A stretch of DNA of 64,000 bases from Datnioides undecimradiatus (Eukaryota; Chordata; Actinopteri; Lobotiformes; Datnioididae): positions 186,001 to 250,000 of the forward strand of contig WARS01002890.1 of assembly GCA_008933995.1 (NCBI GenBank), written 5' to 3'. The notes under the pieces were generated by a model, which saw only the letters and a list, made by a program, of their open reading frames with translations, made no database searches and was not told the origin of the DNA. The position numbers were made by a program, and so were the translations under genes. Positions 49,449-61,075 of the stretch are shown in pieces. The stretch's first letter is position 1, and each line of letters opens with the position of its first letter.

Positions 49449-52400
49449 GTGTTTGTCATGCACGTGAGGACACTGCATGGGTTTCTCTCACCGCGTCCAC
49501 ACAGACATGAAGTGTATCCTCTGTTTAAACCCTGAAATAAGCATTTGTCTCTGTGGGGACGTGCTAACATGGACTGTCAACAGTCCGTCCTCACAGCTCC
49601 AGCTAAAAACTGAGCACAGCCAGGGAGAAAAACAAAGCCATCACGCTGCCCATGTGCTCCCTGCAGGCTGGCGGCCCCTGGTGGCCTCTCAGCGTAACCG
49701 CGCCTCCTTTTTCTCCTCCTTTGCATGAGGAGGAGGAGATGATGGTGAGCGCGGCTGACAGGCTCTCCACAGAGTCCGAGAGCAGCTCAGAGGCCTGGGC
49801 CAGCCTCGCTGTCAGCGCCCGTGGAGCGGAGCAGTCTCCTAACCATAGGTGATGCGTTCAGGGGTGTAACAGAAGATGCTGCGTGTGTGATGCTTTTGGC
49901 TTCTCCTGGTGCCTTTCTCCACGAGGCAGAGTCGATGCTTCACTCGCTCGCCCTCGTGCTTTTCTTCCCTCCCTGGCTGGCTTTGTTTGACGCCTTCACA
50001 AACACCCACTCCATCTAGCACATCTCTCCCTCTCCCTCTCGTCGTTCTCTCTGTCTGTCGTTCTCTCTCACACGTCTTTGAGTTTTTCCTCTCGCTCTTT
50101 CCTGTCTTGCTCTCTCCCGCGGTCCCTCAGCTGATTTACATTTTCTCAGGCTCCGTCTCATCTGTGACAGTGTGCACTCTCATCCCTACTATTCCCCTCC
50201 TGCTCCTCTTTTCAGTCTCTCCTCCTGCTGCTCTTAAAGGGATTTCCCCATTTGATCCAAAGCCCTCTGTTGCTTTCTCATCTTTTTCCGCAGATCCTGC
50301 AGGCGCCAGGACATGTTTTATCATTTTAAACACTCGCATGTGCAGGATTTAGTCGCTGTGCATCCAAACTGATAAAGTGCACACTCAAATGACTGATTTC
50401 TACTCCCGAAAAATCACTTTGTGCTCCTGGATTGCTGCCATGTCATCGCAGCAGGAGGTAGCTGCTAGTCACAGGTTGTTGTGGCTAGCGTTAGCCGCAG
50501 GCTATCAGCTGTGTTATGGCACTGAGGTGCCGACAAACACCGAACACATTCCTTCCTGTTAATGTTGTCACGTTTTCCTTCAACACAGTTTATTAAAGTT
50601 GTGACGCTGCGCAGTCTGGCTGACACACACCGTAAACAGCCAAGCTGTCAGGACACAGACGGGATAGATGAGGAGCTGCAGTCTGATGCCGTTTGGATTG
50701 TGCCTGTTCGGTCGTGTGTCATGCATATTTTAAAGTTTCAGCAGTGTTGTTTAACATTTTGTGTCCAGACTGAGCCCAAGTCTCTCTTCTCTTGTCCAGT
50801 GTGGACCCATAACTGCTTCCATCCACCTGTGTTTGTGCTGAATTCACTCATACACAATGCAGAGCTTTACTCTGTGCTGAGGTGGAGAAGTTAGCAAATC
50901 AACAAAGTGCAATGGAGACAGACTGAAGTCATGAAGCAGATGAAGCGCGTGACCTTTAAACATCACAAAAACAGTGGAGGAGGAGATCGCAGCAGATTAT
51001 TGAATTAATTATTAATTGTTGATTTGCAAGGAAAATACAACAAATTTGCAACAGAAACATTCTTGCAGATTGTTTTTCTGTCAGACTTAGATTATCATAG
51101 GTTTTGACTTTGCAAAGTGGTGAAATTACACAGAGTATTTGTGACTTTAATCTCACAGAATATTTTACTTTCATTTTGCAACCTCGCATTTTGCATTTTG
51201 TAACCGCTCCTCCTCCAGCTCCGTTCATTTGTTGTTTACTTTCCTTGATGATTCTGTTTCTCTAGCCTTCGTCTTGTTTTGATGATCTATTTAGCATTTG
51301 CACCAAGTCTGGATAAGTTCGGCCGCCTCAAAGTTAAAGTAGTCTGCACAGAAGCTGCTAACCGTTGCTAACTGTGGTTGCCAGCACCACCACAGGTGAA
51401 TCTGAGATGCTGGCGTTGATGAACAGGTCGGGCTCCAGAGGATAAACGTGTCTCTCGCCTTCAAACTGATTTTCATCAGATTAAAACTGCTGCTTTTGTT
51501 CGATCCGTCGTCTCTGCCTCAGTGTGGTAACGAGCAGGCGGCCCTCTGAACAAACTGGCAGGCAGATGAGGAAGATGAGGACGACGATGATGAGCAGAGA
51601 GATTATGAGGAGCACGAATACGATGGCCTCGACTCTCTGCGCCGTCCCTCCCTCCCTCCCTGCATCTTCCCCTCTCTCCCTCCTCGGCTGTTCTCACGTT
51701 GTTATCGCTCTCGTCTTCATGTCCTCTAATCCCTTTAAATTTGAATTTCTGGCCCTCCTGATGCTCCCTCTCCGTCTCCCCGGCCCGCTCCCTCTTTCTC
51801 ATTACTCCCTCTCCCTCGCTCTGTCATCCCAGGCCCAGTTAAATATGCTCTTTTATTACTATTTTATTGGGTTTTATTATTCAGTGTGCCATTTATTCAA
51901 TATGCACTTTTGCAGCTGTAACTCTGTAGAATAATATTATGAGAGGATCGCGGCACTAAACAATCACTCTCGCTCTCTGCGTGCGTTTCAGTGTTTGACT
52001 CTCAGTGTTTTCAGTTACTTATATTGTTGTGGGTGGCGGCTCATTGATGCCTGATGTCTGTATCTGTGTTTCCATCGGCCCCCCTCCCTCCCTCCCCTCT
52101 GCGGGAGGTCAGAGTGCGCGGTCAGTCAAGTCAACTTTATTTATAGATGCCTTTTAACGATCGCGGCTAAGTGCTTTACGGAAAGCAAAGCACAGGAGCG
52201 CAGACGTCCCCCCGGTGTTTATCAGACAACAGTGCAGCCCCTGGAGCTGTTTGTTGATCGCTGTTGTCTTTTAAAATGATTTTCTCATGTGGTTTACTAC
52301 ATTATGGTTTGGATAATATGCTTATCTCCAGATTCAAAGCTATTGTGATACATGGGTATTGTTTAGATATTTATTGCAATATATATTTCTATTTGATGAT

Positions 52401-55040
52401 GCTGTATTAACGCTACGACATGGAAAACTTTGAATCGTGTGCTCTGAAAACTGAAAATCATGAGCCATGTTTCTTTAAACAAAGGGAAAAGCAACATCTT
52501 GCTGTTGCGTTATAGAAAATATAAATGCATACATGTGCTGCCCTCTTGTGGCACACTATCTCCGTCTAGCACCGGCTGTGTTTTGACCCTTTGCGCTCGC
52601 TGTAGCTGGTCAGAGCTAATGAGAGCAATGTGAAGTCAGCAGTTATTAGTTTGTTTTCGCAGAGTCATGCTAAACACATTTAGCGATCGTTGAGATAATA
52701 TTGCAGTGGTGATGCTAATCTCTGTTAGCACGTTAATGCTAATTCCCATTATGGGTTAGCATCAAGCTCACGAAGTAAGCTCCAAGTTGAAATAACAATT
52801 CAGGATTAGAAAAACACAGGAAATAAAAACAGTTCAGTTGTGCAAATAATATTTTAAGACATATTGTTGTGCAACTTTGAGTTGCCGAAGTCTCGTGAGT
52901 TGCACGCGTCTGCAGATGAGACGGCGTCAGGGGACGGATTTGACAATGGGCCTCTAACTTTGGTTTCACTGCTACTTTTAAGCTAAGCTGTGCATGCTAA
53001 GCTGTTGTGAACTGTGGTCACATGTTGGGGGGATGGGGGTCACATGATGATGTCATAGCGGCACAAGTCAACAAACGTACTCAGGTGTGATGGTGACACT
53101 GCTGTGTGTAAAGAAGACATTAGCCAGAGATTAGCCACCAGTCGTACCAGACTGAGTCAGGTAGTAGCAGCGTGGCAGTGTGTATGAATCAGTGAGGGTG
53201 TGTTTTATTGCTCACTGCACGTGAATTCAACTATGTGAAAGGTCAAATAGTTTCTCTTTAAAGCATCAAACAGACAGAAGGAGTGAGCGCGTAGCCAGGA
53301 TGTGCCGACTCGCAGAGATATCCATGCCTTTCCGGAGTGTTGATGAAAGCTAGCGGTGGGAAATTTGTCGGATTACCCAGAAAACAAAAAGTCACGGGTG
53401 TTTTGATGTGCATCATGAGCCAACAGCGTGTATGTGTGTGTGTGTGCATGTTGCCCTAAGGAGATCAACCCATCTGGGTACCAGACATACCTCTTTAGGC
53501 ATCTAAGTGTGTACGCACTAGAGAAATTCCCACTAATCAATTTGTCTGAAGACGTTCATGTGTCCATAAATGCACCAAATCGTTAGCATGTCTCTGGGTT
53601 AAAGGCCAAAAGGCATTGGTTGAAAACATGGGGGTTTCTTTTTACAGTCTATAAATCATTACTCCATCAGTTCGAGGACAGTTTAATTACAGTAAACAAA
53701 TGAGATTGTCCGCCTCGCTCTTTAAAGTCCCAGTGAATCTGCAAAGCTGATATCGGTTTATCTGTTATCTTATCTTTCTTTTTGGCCTTTCACACAAACA
53801 GGGAATGGGAGGAGGAAAAGCTGAATTACAGAAACACAACACAGCCTCTTCTAGCACCAACAGGCTTCTTCTTCTCTTCCAGACAAAGACAAGCCCCTGG
53901 ACTCCGATGAAGACTCTTTGGGAGTCAACGCCGGAGGCCCTGGTGGGTTGGGAGGAGCTCCTGGGTCCGGAGCGTTGCGGCCCAACTCCCAGTCAGCCTT
54001 CCTGGGCCCGCTGCTGTGGGAGAGGACCCTGCCGTGTGATGGAGGCCTGTTCCAGTTGCAGTACATGGACCTGGAGGAGTTCCTGACCGAGAACGGGATG
54101 GGGATGCACAGCAATGGGCCCAGCTCCACCAGCGCCCAGATCCCCTCCCAGGTAAGACTTACAGAGCGTGAAAGCATCAGCAAACTTCACTTCATCTGCT
54201 CCGACTTTCCAAAAAAATATATCCTTACATTAGTAAAAGTGCAGGTTTGATCCTTTCTGAGATGAACACCCACCGACCTGCACTGTGCAGGTAAACCTGG
54301 ACCAGTTCCAGTTCTGCAGTTCATGAACACCCCACATATTTGAGTTTGCTAGCTAGCTTGTGAGCTAATACCAACTGTCTCAGCTAACTGGCAAGCTAAT
54401 TCAATATGTTGACCCGACCACCTGCAGTCCATTATCCAAGCTGTGGTGCAGTCGGTAAGATGTACCTTCAAACGTTGGCTACGACAGAAACAAAGCAACA
54501 GATCAAGATAAGTGGGTTTTACATCTAGGTTCAGATAAATGTGTCCAAGATGAGAGACGAGCATTTCGTATCAAATAAGAATGCTGAATGCTAACGGTAG
54601 CTAATGGATTATCAAACATGTTGTTTTACTTCAAGAGAAGAACAAAGCCCCTCCCAGTTTTCTCTGTTCATTGTCTTTTCAGCTGCTTAGCCATTGAGAA
54701 ACAGTGCCGTGATAACGATTTGCTGGATTTCATGTGGTTTTAAGACAAACTGCAGCACAGCGATACAGCGTTGTCCTTTATGCTAACAGCGCGAGCTTTA
54801 TTCTGACGAGCTGGATGAAGCTACGGCGCTCAGTGTTGAGGCTAATGGTCGTCTAAAAGCTTCTGGCTCTCTCCTCCCAGAGCTCCCAGTCGGCGGTTCC
54901 CAACCAGAGCTCCCAGTGCCCCCCGACCTCCCCTCCGCCCTGCTCCTCCTCATCCTCCTCCATGTCTTCTTCATCCTCCTCTTCCTCGCTGCTGGGACTG
55001 GAGACCGTCCAACCACAACCGCCGCCACTGCCACCACCTC

Positions 55041-55071
<31 letters not shown>

Positions 55072-55100
55072 CATGATGGGAGGACCTGAGTGTCTACACG
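48097..55100 (+). CDS. dbp: PAR-bZIP transcription factor (DBP-like), N-terminal 228 residues; 3' end outside the window
   Basis: Coding exons are 48097-48292, 53883-54151 and 54881-55100, with phases closing to 228 codons plus one base. The conserved N-terminal helix (MTNLKSLLQLP, about residues 40-50) and an acidic DKDKPLDSDED segment come first. The PAR-family activation motif follows at about residues 103-137, with SAFLGPLLWERTLP and YMDLEEFLTENG. LLWERTLP matches DBP rather than the LWDKTLP of HLF or IWDKTIP of TEF, as I remember them. Exon 3 is Ser/Pro-rich with a 10-Gln run (about 209-218). The PAR domain and bZIP are absent up to position 64000, so the last intron exceeds 8.9 kb. Family role: PAR-bZIP proteins bind D-boxes (TTATGTAA) and relay circadian timing. 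ATG 48097 has G at -3. HLF is the main alternative. Confidence 0.78.
48304..48317. promoter_or_regulatory. two E-boxes (CACGTG) at the start of dbp intron 1
   Basis: CACGTG occurs at 48304-48309 and again at 48312-48317, separated by TG, directly after the exon 1 donor and merging into a GT microsatellite. Mammalian Dbp is known to use intronic E-boxes bound by CLOCK:BMAL1. The very short spacing and the GT-repeat context leave open that these are degenerate repeat units. Confidence 0.35.
48882..48989. repeat. (GT)n and (CA)n microsatellites in inverted pairing
   Basis: GT run at 48882-48905 and CA run at 48959-48989, about 55 bp apart, in dbp intron 1. Confidence 0.85.
49108..49132. repeat. 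(GGA)n microsatellite
   Basis: Eight GGA units; a short GGC run follows at about 49209-49227. Confidence 0.85.
49397..49447. repeat. (CA)n microsatellite
   Basis: About 25 CA units with one CG interruption, in dbp intron 1. Confidence 0.9.
52121..52190 (+). repeat. fish dispersed repeat remnant
   Basis: GTCAGTCAAGTCAACTTTAT followed by TTATAGATGCCTTTTAA and AAGTGCTTTAC is the typical start of a common fish repeat (AAGTCAACTTTATTTATAGAGC... AAGTGCTTTACA). Only about 70 bp is preserved. Confidence 0.5.
53883..54151 (+). CDS. dbp: dbp coding exon 2: activation-domain motif
   Basis: Acceptor is cttcttctcttccag, donor is cccag|gtaaga; 269 nt ends exactly on a codon. It contains the acidic start, a Gly-rich stretch and the conserved PLLWERTLP...LQYMDLEEFLTENG block, which is diagnostic of PAR-bZIP factors. 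Confidence 0.85.
54881..55100 (+). CDS. dbp: dbp coding exon 3: Ser/Pro/Gln-rich linker
   Basis: Acceptor is ctctcctcccag, donor is cacg|gtgagt; 220 nt is open in the frame continued from exon 2. Encodes SSQSAVPNQSSQ, polyserine, proline-rich sequence and 10 Gln. Low complexity makes homology weak. The call rests on frame, splice sites and position. Confidence 0.65.
55039..55069 (+). repeat. dbp: coding CAG repeat (10 Gln)
   Basis: Nine CAG and one CAA codons inside dbp exon 3. Confidence 0.8.
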
Positions 55101-56447
55101 GTGAGTGAATATGAATTTGGGTGATTTTATTCCACTTTGATCCATTTGCATGGAGATTTGATTGATTTGTTTGACAAGTTTCTTAATTATCCATGAGTTA
55201 TTTACTTTGTGGGTCACTCCAAAGCAGAATGAAGTCGCAGAAGGAAACTTTTTGATGTCTTTGATATCATAAAATCCTAAAAATGCATTCAAAAAACAGC
55301 TTTATTGTTTTGAAATGAGCTCCTCAGGAGGTGCCAGCGAGATCAAAAATGACATTTTCACATGAGAAGGCGACATTTGTGCACCGGCTAATCCAGTCAG
55401 ACATACATGAAGCTGCACACGCAGAGGCCTTAATGCGATCTGGCACTAATGAGGATGCGGCCTCACATTAACTAACCCGATTGAAACCACCGGACTCCTT
55501 CAACAATAACCAGAGTAGGGTCTTCTCTAATTATATCTCTGATAAATTGCTGACACCCTGTTCTCCAGCCCTCCACGGCTCCCTCCAACAGCCTGTTTTC
55601 ATCTGTTATATATTCATAATTTATTGTTTCCTCTCTGCGCTGCTTTTGATGTGAACCAGAACTGCCAGAACATCAGAGGGAGCTTTTCTGTCTGTCGCTC
55701 TTTTATTTCGTCTTTCTCTCGGAGATTTCACAAGTCTGACAACTTCCAATTCCGACTGAAACCACAAAGCCTATTCTTTTTAACGCTGACGGTCACGTTT
55801 TTTTGTTTTAAATCCTGTGAGCCATCGAATGAATCATCGCCGCTAATTTCACGATGATTTATTGATGACAGGTTGCCAGATGTCTTTGTAAATGTTCAGC
55901 GGTTGTGTAGACATTTAGAGGAGGGATGAGACAATGAGCGATGAGAGTGTGTCGAGACGAAACCTTCTCTAACGGTTGTTGTCGTGTCGTGAATTTAATC
56001 TCGCCATTGAAGAAACTTGGACCGAACCAGGCGAAAGATAGAGAAGTTCAGATCTGACGCATTTTAGAGAAGCAGAGCTGTGGTTGAACTGTAATTCAGA
56101 GCTTTGCTGTAATCAAACCTGCTTTAATTCACTGGTTTTGATCTGCATTAATCTGCAGCAGACACAGAGTGACATTAGCATTCATTTGGACATGTTTAAT
56201 TCATCCCGAGTGAGGGTAAATCCCTTATATTTGACCCTTTAGCATCTAAATGTTCCTCGGCGTTTGCTAGCTTGATGCTAACTTTGTCTGTCTGTAATTT
56301 GAAGCTGTGCAGGCAACACAATGTGGGGTTTCACTGAAAACAGCTTCCTGTTGCTGCTCAGATGACAGCAGGAACCAAAACAAAGAGCTGAAGGATGCCA
56401 AACAAGCTTATTAACAGCTTCCTGAGCCATGATTAACATATTTATAT

Positions 56448-56500
56448 GTAGCTCACGTAGCTAGCTCACACGTAGCTAGCTCACATGTAGCTGGCTCACA
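56448..56500. repeat. short tandem repeat of GTAGCTAGCTCACA type
   Basis: About 3.5 imperfect units containing the palindrome GCTAGC, within dbp intron 3. Confidence 0.7.
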
Positions 56501-57354
56501 GTTGGGCGCAAACACAAGGACAAAATAAACCTGGTGCAGTAAACGTTGGATTAGCAGGTGCTGTAGATTCCTTCCTGTGTGTTTTCACGTGTGTAAATGC
56601 ACATTGTTGTTGGTTTGTGTCCACTGACGCCACATGATTCTCACGTTGTCAGCCATGTCGCTTTGCGCGCAGGCTGAAGTTGTAAACGATCTTCCCGCTT
56701 TGCTGTTTGACGGATTGTCTGTTGTTTGTCGAGTGGCTGCACGGCAGAAATCAAGGAACCAGCTCTGGAGTTCTTATTTTTCTATGTGCTGTATTCAAAC
56801 CGATGCTTTTTGCATAATTTGCATACCTTTACTACAGTGTGTCGAATAACGTGTTTGTACGCAGCTCCACGCAGGGCGAATAAATCAGAGAGAGGGAGAA
56901 AGAGAGATAAAGTGCCCAGCAGGATCCGATTCTGAGAAATCTGACTGGAACATCGTGTTTGTCTTTTTGTTCTGAGTCATAAACAATGAGAGAGGAGTTG
57001 TTTCGCTGTGTAAAGAGCAGAGGAGCAGCTTGATGAAAATGAAAATGACCAAAAAAACATTTGGAAAATGAGAAAGAAAGGGAGAGAGAGCAGGATCGAG
57101 CTGCTACAGAGGAGCAAATACCACTGGATACTGCTGCAAGGCTCTGAGTGTGTCTGCGTGTGTTCATCTCTGCCTGAGTGCCTCTGCAAGTGTCTATGAA
57201 TATGCACCATCACTGTGCGCTTTGTGTGCGCGCCTTTGCATGCATATGCTTTTGTGTGTCTGTGCAGTGCACTGAACTTCTAACATGCATATGAGAGTGT
57301 CCTCCTTATTTCAGCATTTGCATGCAACTGTTTGGGCTTTAATGTGAACACGCT

Positions 57355-57424
57355 CTTGTGTGTGTGTGTGTTTGAGAGCGAGAGAATGCATGTGTGTGCT
57401 TGTGTGTGTGTGTGTGTGTGTGTG
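57355..57424. repeat. two (GT)n microsatellites
   Basis: Short GT runs at 57355-57371 and 57398-57424. Confidence 0.85.
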
Positions 57425-60400
57425 CTCTTTATTCTGAATTATAAACACGTGACTGGGCTGAGCATGATGCATCCAGCCAGAAATCCCTCAGGTCGTTGTG
57501 GAGCTGAAGTGTTACTACAGAGCTGCAGAGAGAATCGACCAGAGGAATAGACGGAGAATGGACTGGTTATAATGAACTGATGCACAGACACGTCCGGTTT
57601 GATTTGAATTCACTCTGCGCAGAGGGAGGGAAACACACAACTGTGGTTTTATAAGCCGCTTTGATGATAGCTTCACCTGTTTGTTGCTTAAAATGCAATA
57701 AATCATAAATTTACCATCTGTGAGGATGCTAGCTCTGGTTTTTAGCATGAAGCAGGCAAAAATGGAGATCAGCAGATGAACGCTGCAGGGATAAAACTTA
57801 GTAAACCAGCTGTGGCTATATAACTGTAGTGACTGGACACAAATATTCAGAAATAGAACATCAGGTTTTGTTTCCTAAACCTGGGGAACTCAGCTGTGTG
57901 CGCTGAGCCGAGCAGCGCTCTGAACACACACATCATTTTTAGTTATACCTGGTTTCAGCTGAAGGAGAATGTGTCCGGCTTGGTTTAAAACAATTTGCAT
58001 CTGGGTTTTATGCGCCCGCACATCCATAAGCTGTGTTGCCACTGCAGGAAAACCCTGATCAGGACAGTTTACAGTAAATGAAGTCCTCGTATGGCGACTG
58101 CAGCCAGTCCATACAGAGTGGACAGAAAATGCAAGTCAGCATTTTATCGTGTGCCTCAAATAATATGTAATATGAAATATCAAGCTCTACTTATAACCAA
58201 GAGTTAAAATCATGATTTACACACATTTCTATAATATACCGAAAGAGGTTGAAGCCCGAGCCGATCGTGTGCACTGTCATTTTGATTAAACGTGCAGTGA
58301 TGATGCTGTTTAACTGAGCAAACTCCCACTGAGCTGCAAACACACGGCGTGTGTAGAAGTTGACGTGGCTTTTGGGTCTTGCACCGTAACGACCAACGGG
58401 GGGCGACTGATTGTATGCAAGCCTATTAGAAAATTAACCAACGTGTGACTTGATTTATTAGCCCAGTAAACATTTTAATAACGCGTTTATGTTTCAGTCA
58501 CTGGTTTCAAGTCTTATTTCATACAGAGCGATGTTCATGTTGTAAGTCAAAGTCCAGTTTAGAGGAAAGCAAATGATAAAGCAGGGTGCGCTTGAGGGTA
58601 GAGCTACAACGTGATTGACGAGTTGCTACCATGGCAACTGTAAACCTTGTCCTAATATGGTCACTTCTGGGTCCAAAACATCCAATATGGCGACACGAAA
58701 CTTGCAAAGCTGTTATGCAGAATGAGACGTTAAAGAGAGGCGGCCATGTTGCTCAATCCATCAGCTCGTTGGTCTGTTTTATCCTGAAGCCTTTTTCCTC
58801 TGAAGAACCGTCCGAAGGAAACATGAATCATCTTTACTTGTAGTTCAGAATCAGCTGTTGTCGGGCTGCAGCGTCGACGCTTCCAGGTCAGTTCACTCAG
58901 TCGGAAACCTTCCTAATCAAAAACAGCTCTTTAAATCTCAGATTCCCATGAGCCCGCGCAGGCTGGAGGACGCATGAACTCATTGACCTGCGTTTGTGTT
59001 TGGAGGGAAGGAAGAAAGGAAGCATCTGCTGCACGAAGCTTCACAGCGATCACAAAGGCAGCGGTGGTCGCTTATTAAAGCGCCACGAGATTTAATGGAT
59101 GCAGAGAATTTTGGGGAATAAACAGGGAGTTTACTGGAAACTTCTGTCTGACACGTGATAAAAGGAGGAATCCCGAATCCGAGTGACCACCCAGGTCCAA
59201 TCAGTCGCCGCATCGCCCTGAGGCTGACCAGTCCACCAAGCTTCATGGGAATCTGTGCAGTTTTTAAATCCTGCTGACACGTGAAGAGGCTGACAGCGAA
59301 AGCAGAAGTGGTGGAGCTTCAGTGGGAACTATGTCTAAAAACAAACAGGCCAATCAGCTGCGTATGGGCTCCATACTTCGACATGTTTATAGAAACATGA
59401 ACAAGGCAAACACACCAGGGTTTATACAGAGAGAAGCTAAATTAGGGACCGGGTTTTCAACGGACATTTGCATTCGATTTGGTTTTACTTATTTATATGC
59501 TCGGTTGCATATCCAGCCAAAGTTTGATCCATAGTTGGATCTTCAGTGGGAATATACTGATTTTTGTGCTGTCACATGTTTCCTCAAGTCACAGTGACTG
59601 CCATCGACCAAAACAACTACATCTGAACGTGCATAAATGCTCATAAACGAATCAGAAGAAGTCAAAACTCAGGGTCTTTTGAGTCACATGCAGCTTCTCC
59701 GAGTGGTTTGCAGAACTTTCTGAATTCACCGGGTCTGCATTTGCTATATTTAATGTTACAGATGTGGCCACATGCAAATATCACCTCAGACAAACAGTTT
59801 GCAGTTGCATCCTGTAGAGGGACGTCATGCAAGTTTCAGTTTGCGATTCAGAACAGATAAAAGTCTCACACAGTCGGAGCACAGGCTCTGTTCTGACGAC
59901 ACCTCCATCCAAAGCTGTGAGTGTGAAATGCTGAGGCTGAGGCTGCTCATCGTTAGCCGAGCTAGCCTAGCTGATGTAGCTAGCATTATTGAACACTAAT
60001 TGAAAGACTGTCCCTTTAACGCCACGATCAGCTCATCTTTAGCTCCGTGTTTTGATTTGTTGTGTCCTGACTCATGACTAAATACCTGCAAACCTAATGG
60101 CATGCTCAGCTGTACTTCCTGTTCAGCAGTAATTAGCCAATGTTAGCATGCTATAGCATGCAAAACGCTGATGTGAGCGGTGTAGCCCGGCAGCTGTGAC
60201 CTGTTTGCATTTTTCAGAATAAACATATTTAATATTTTGCATTTCTCAGTTTTTTTTTTTTACTGCACAGCGGCAAAAACATATATGGAAAGAGTGACCG
60301 CAGCCCGCGTCGCTGCAGTCGCTCTCCCCTGCAGACAAACAGTCGAAGCACTGATTAGACCGCCCTTGGCCTCGGCAACGAACGTGCCCGACACGACTTC

Positions 60401-60819
60401 CACATCTGAGCTGCGTTCTCCTTCAACCACAGCGCTGCTTCACCTCAAACAGACACCAAAATACCAGCGTCTAGACTGGAAGAATCCCAGATAAACCCTC
60501 TGTGAATCACCAACCAGGGAGGAGAGCTATACAATAAGAGCTCAAGTCCTGCATCCGGGTATTAAAAGATGAATTCAGTGAAATGTGCATTGATTAAACA
60601 GTGAGTGAAATGATTTGCTGTCTCTTTAAAAGAGGAGAGCGCAGGGTAATGCCACGCCGAGGCAGCCGGTGATTTAACGTTCAGGGCTGCGATTAATCCC
60701 GGCGAGCGAAGGGTTAAACAAGACACTGACTCTGCACTCTGTAACACTGCACAGAGAGAGGCAGAGGGAGAGAGCAACGCTGGAGGGGTAGAGCGAGTCA
60801 AGAGTGTTTCGCTTTGCAT

Positions 60820-61075
60820 GTTTTGAAATCTCTCTCTCTCTCTCTTTCCGTCTCTCACACGCTCGGGCCATGTGCGGCCGCCACGTCACGTGCCGCTGCA
60901 GAAAGCATCGGAGCGAGAGAGAGAGAGAGGAGGGAGGGGCGGAAGGAGGAAAGAGAGAGCGAGGGAGGCAGGAGGAAAGTGGAGGGAGATAAAGAGAGAG
61001 AGGAAACAGTGAAGATTACAGAGGGAATAAACACTGAGGACGAAGCAGAGAGGGGGGAAGCGTCGGGATGTGAGC
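60820..61075. promoter_or_regulatory. CpG-rich island with E-box, flanked by CT and GA tracts
   Basis: Between (CT)n (about 60829-60856) and a GA/purine tract (about 60911-61075) lies a short GC-rich core with a NotI-type GCGGCCGC, CACGTCA and a perfect E-box CACGTG (60887-60892). The CT and GA arms are complementary. It lies inside dbp intron 3, upstream of the missing PAR-bZIP exons, so it could be an internal promoter. Confidence 0.3.

Larger units (their letters stand above)
48293..53882 (+). other. dbp intron 1
   Basis: 5.6 kb with no recognised exon. It holds the E-box pair, several CA/GT microsatellites, a GGA and a GGC run, a fish dispersed repeat remnant (52121-52190) and an antisense frame encoding a very hydrophobic helix (51550-51633). 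Confidence 0.5.

Noticed and set aside
51521..51720. Acidic + strand frame (poly Asp/Glu) opposite the hydrophobic minus-strand helix
   Set aside because: It has no start codon, no convincing acceptor and no known domain. It is the expected complement of a hydrophobic-coding or simple GAT/GAG sequence.
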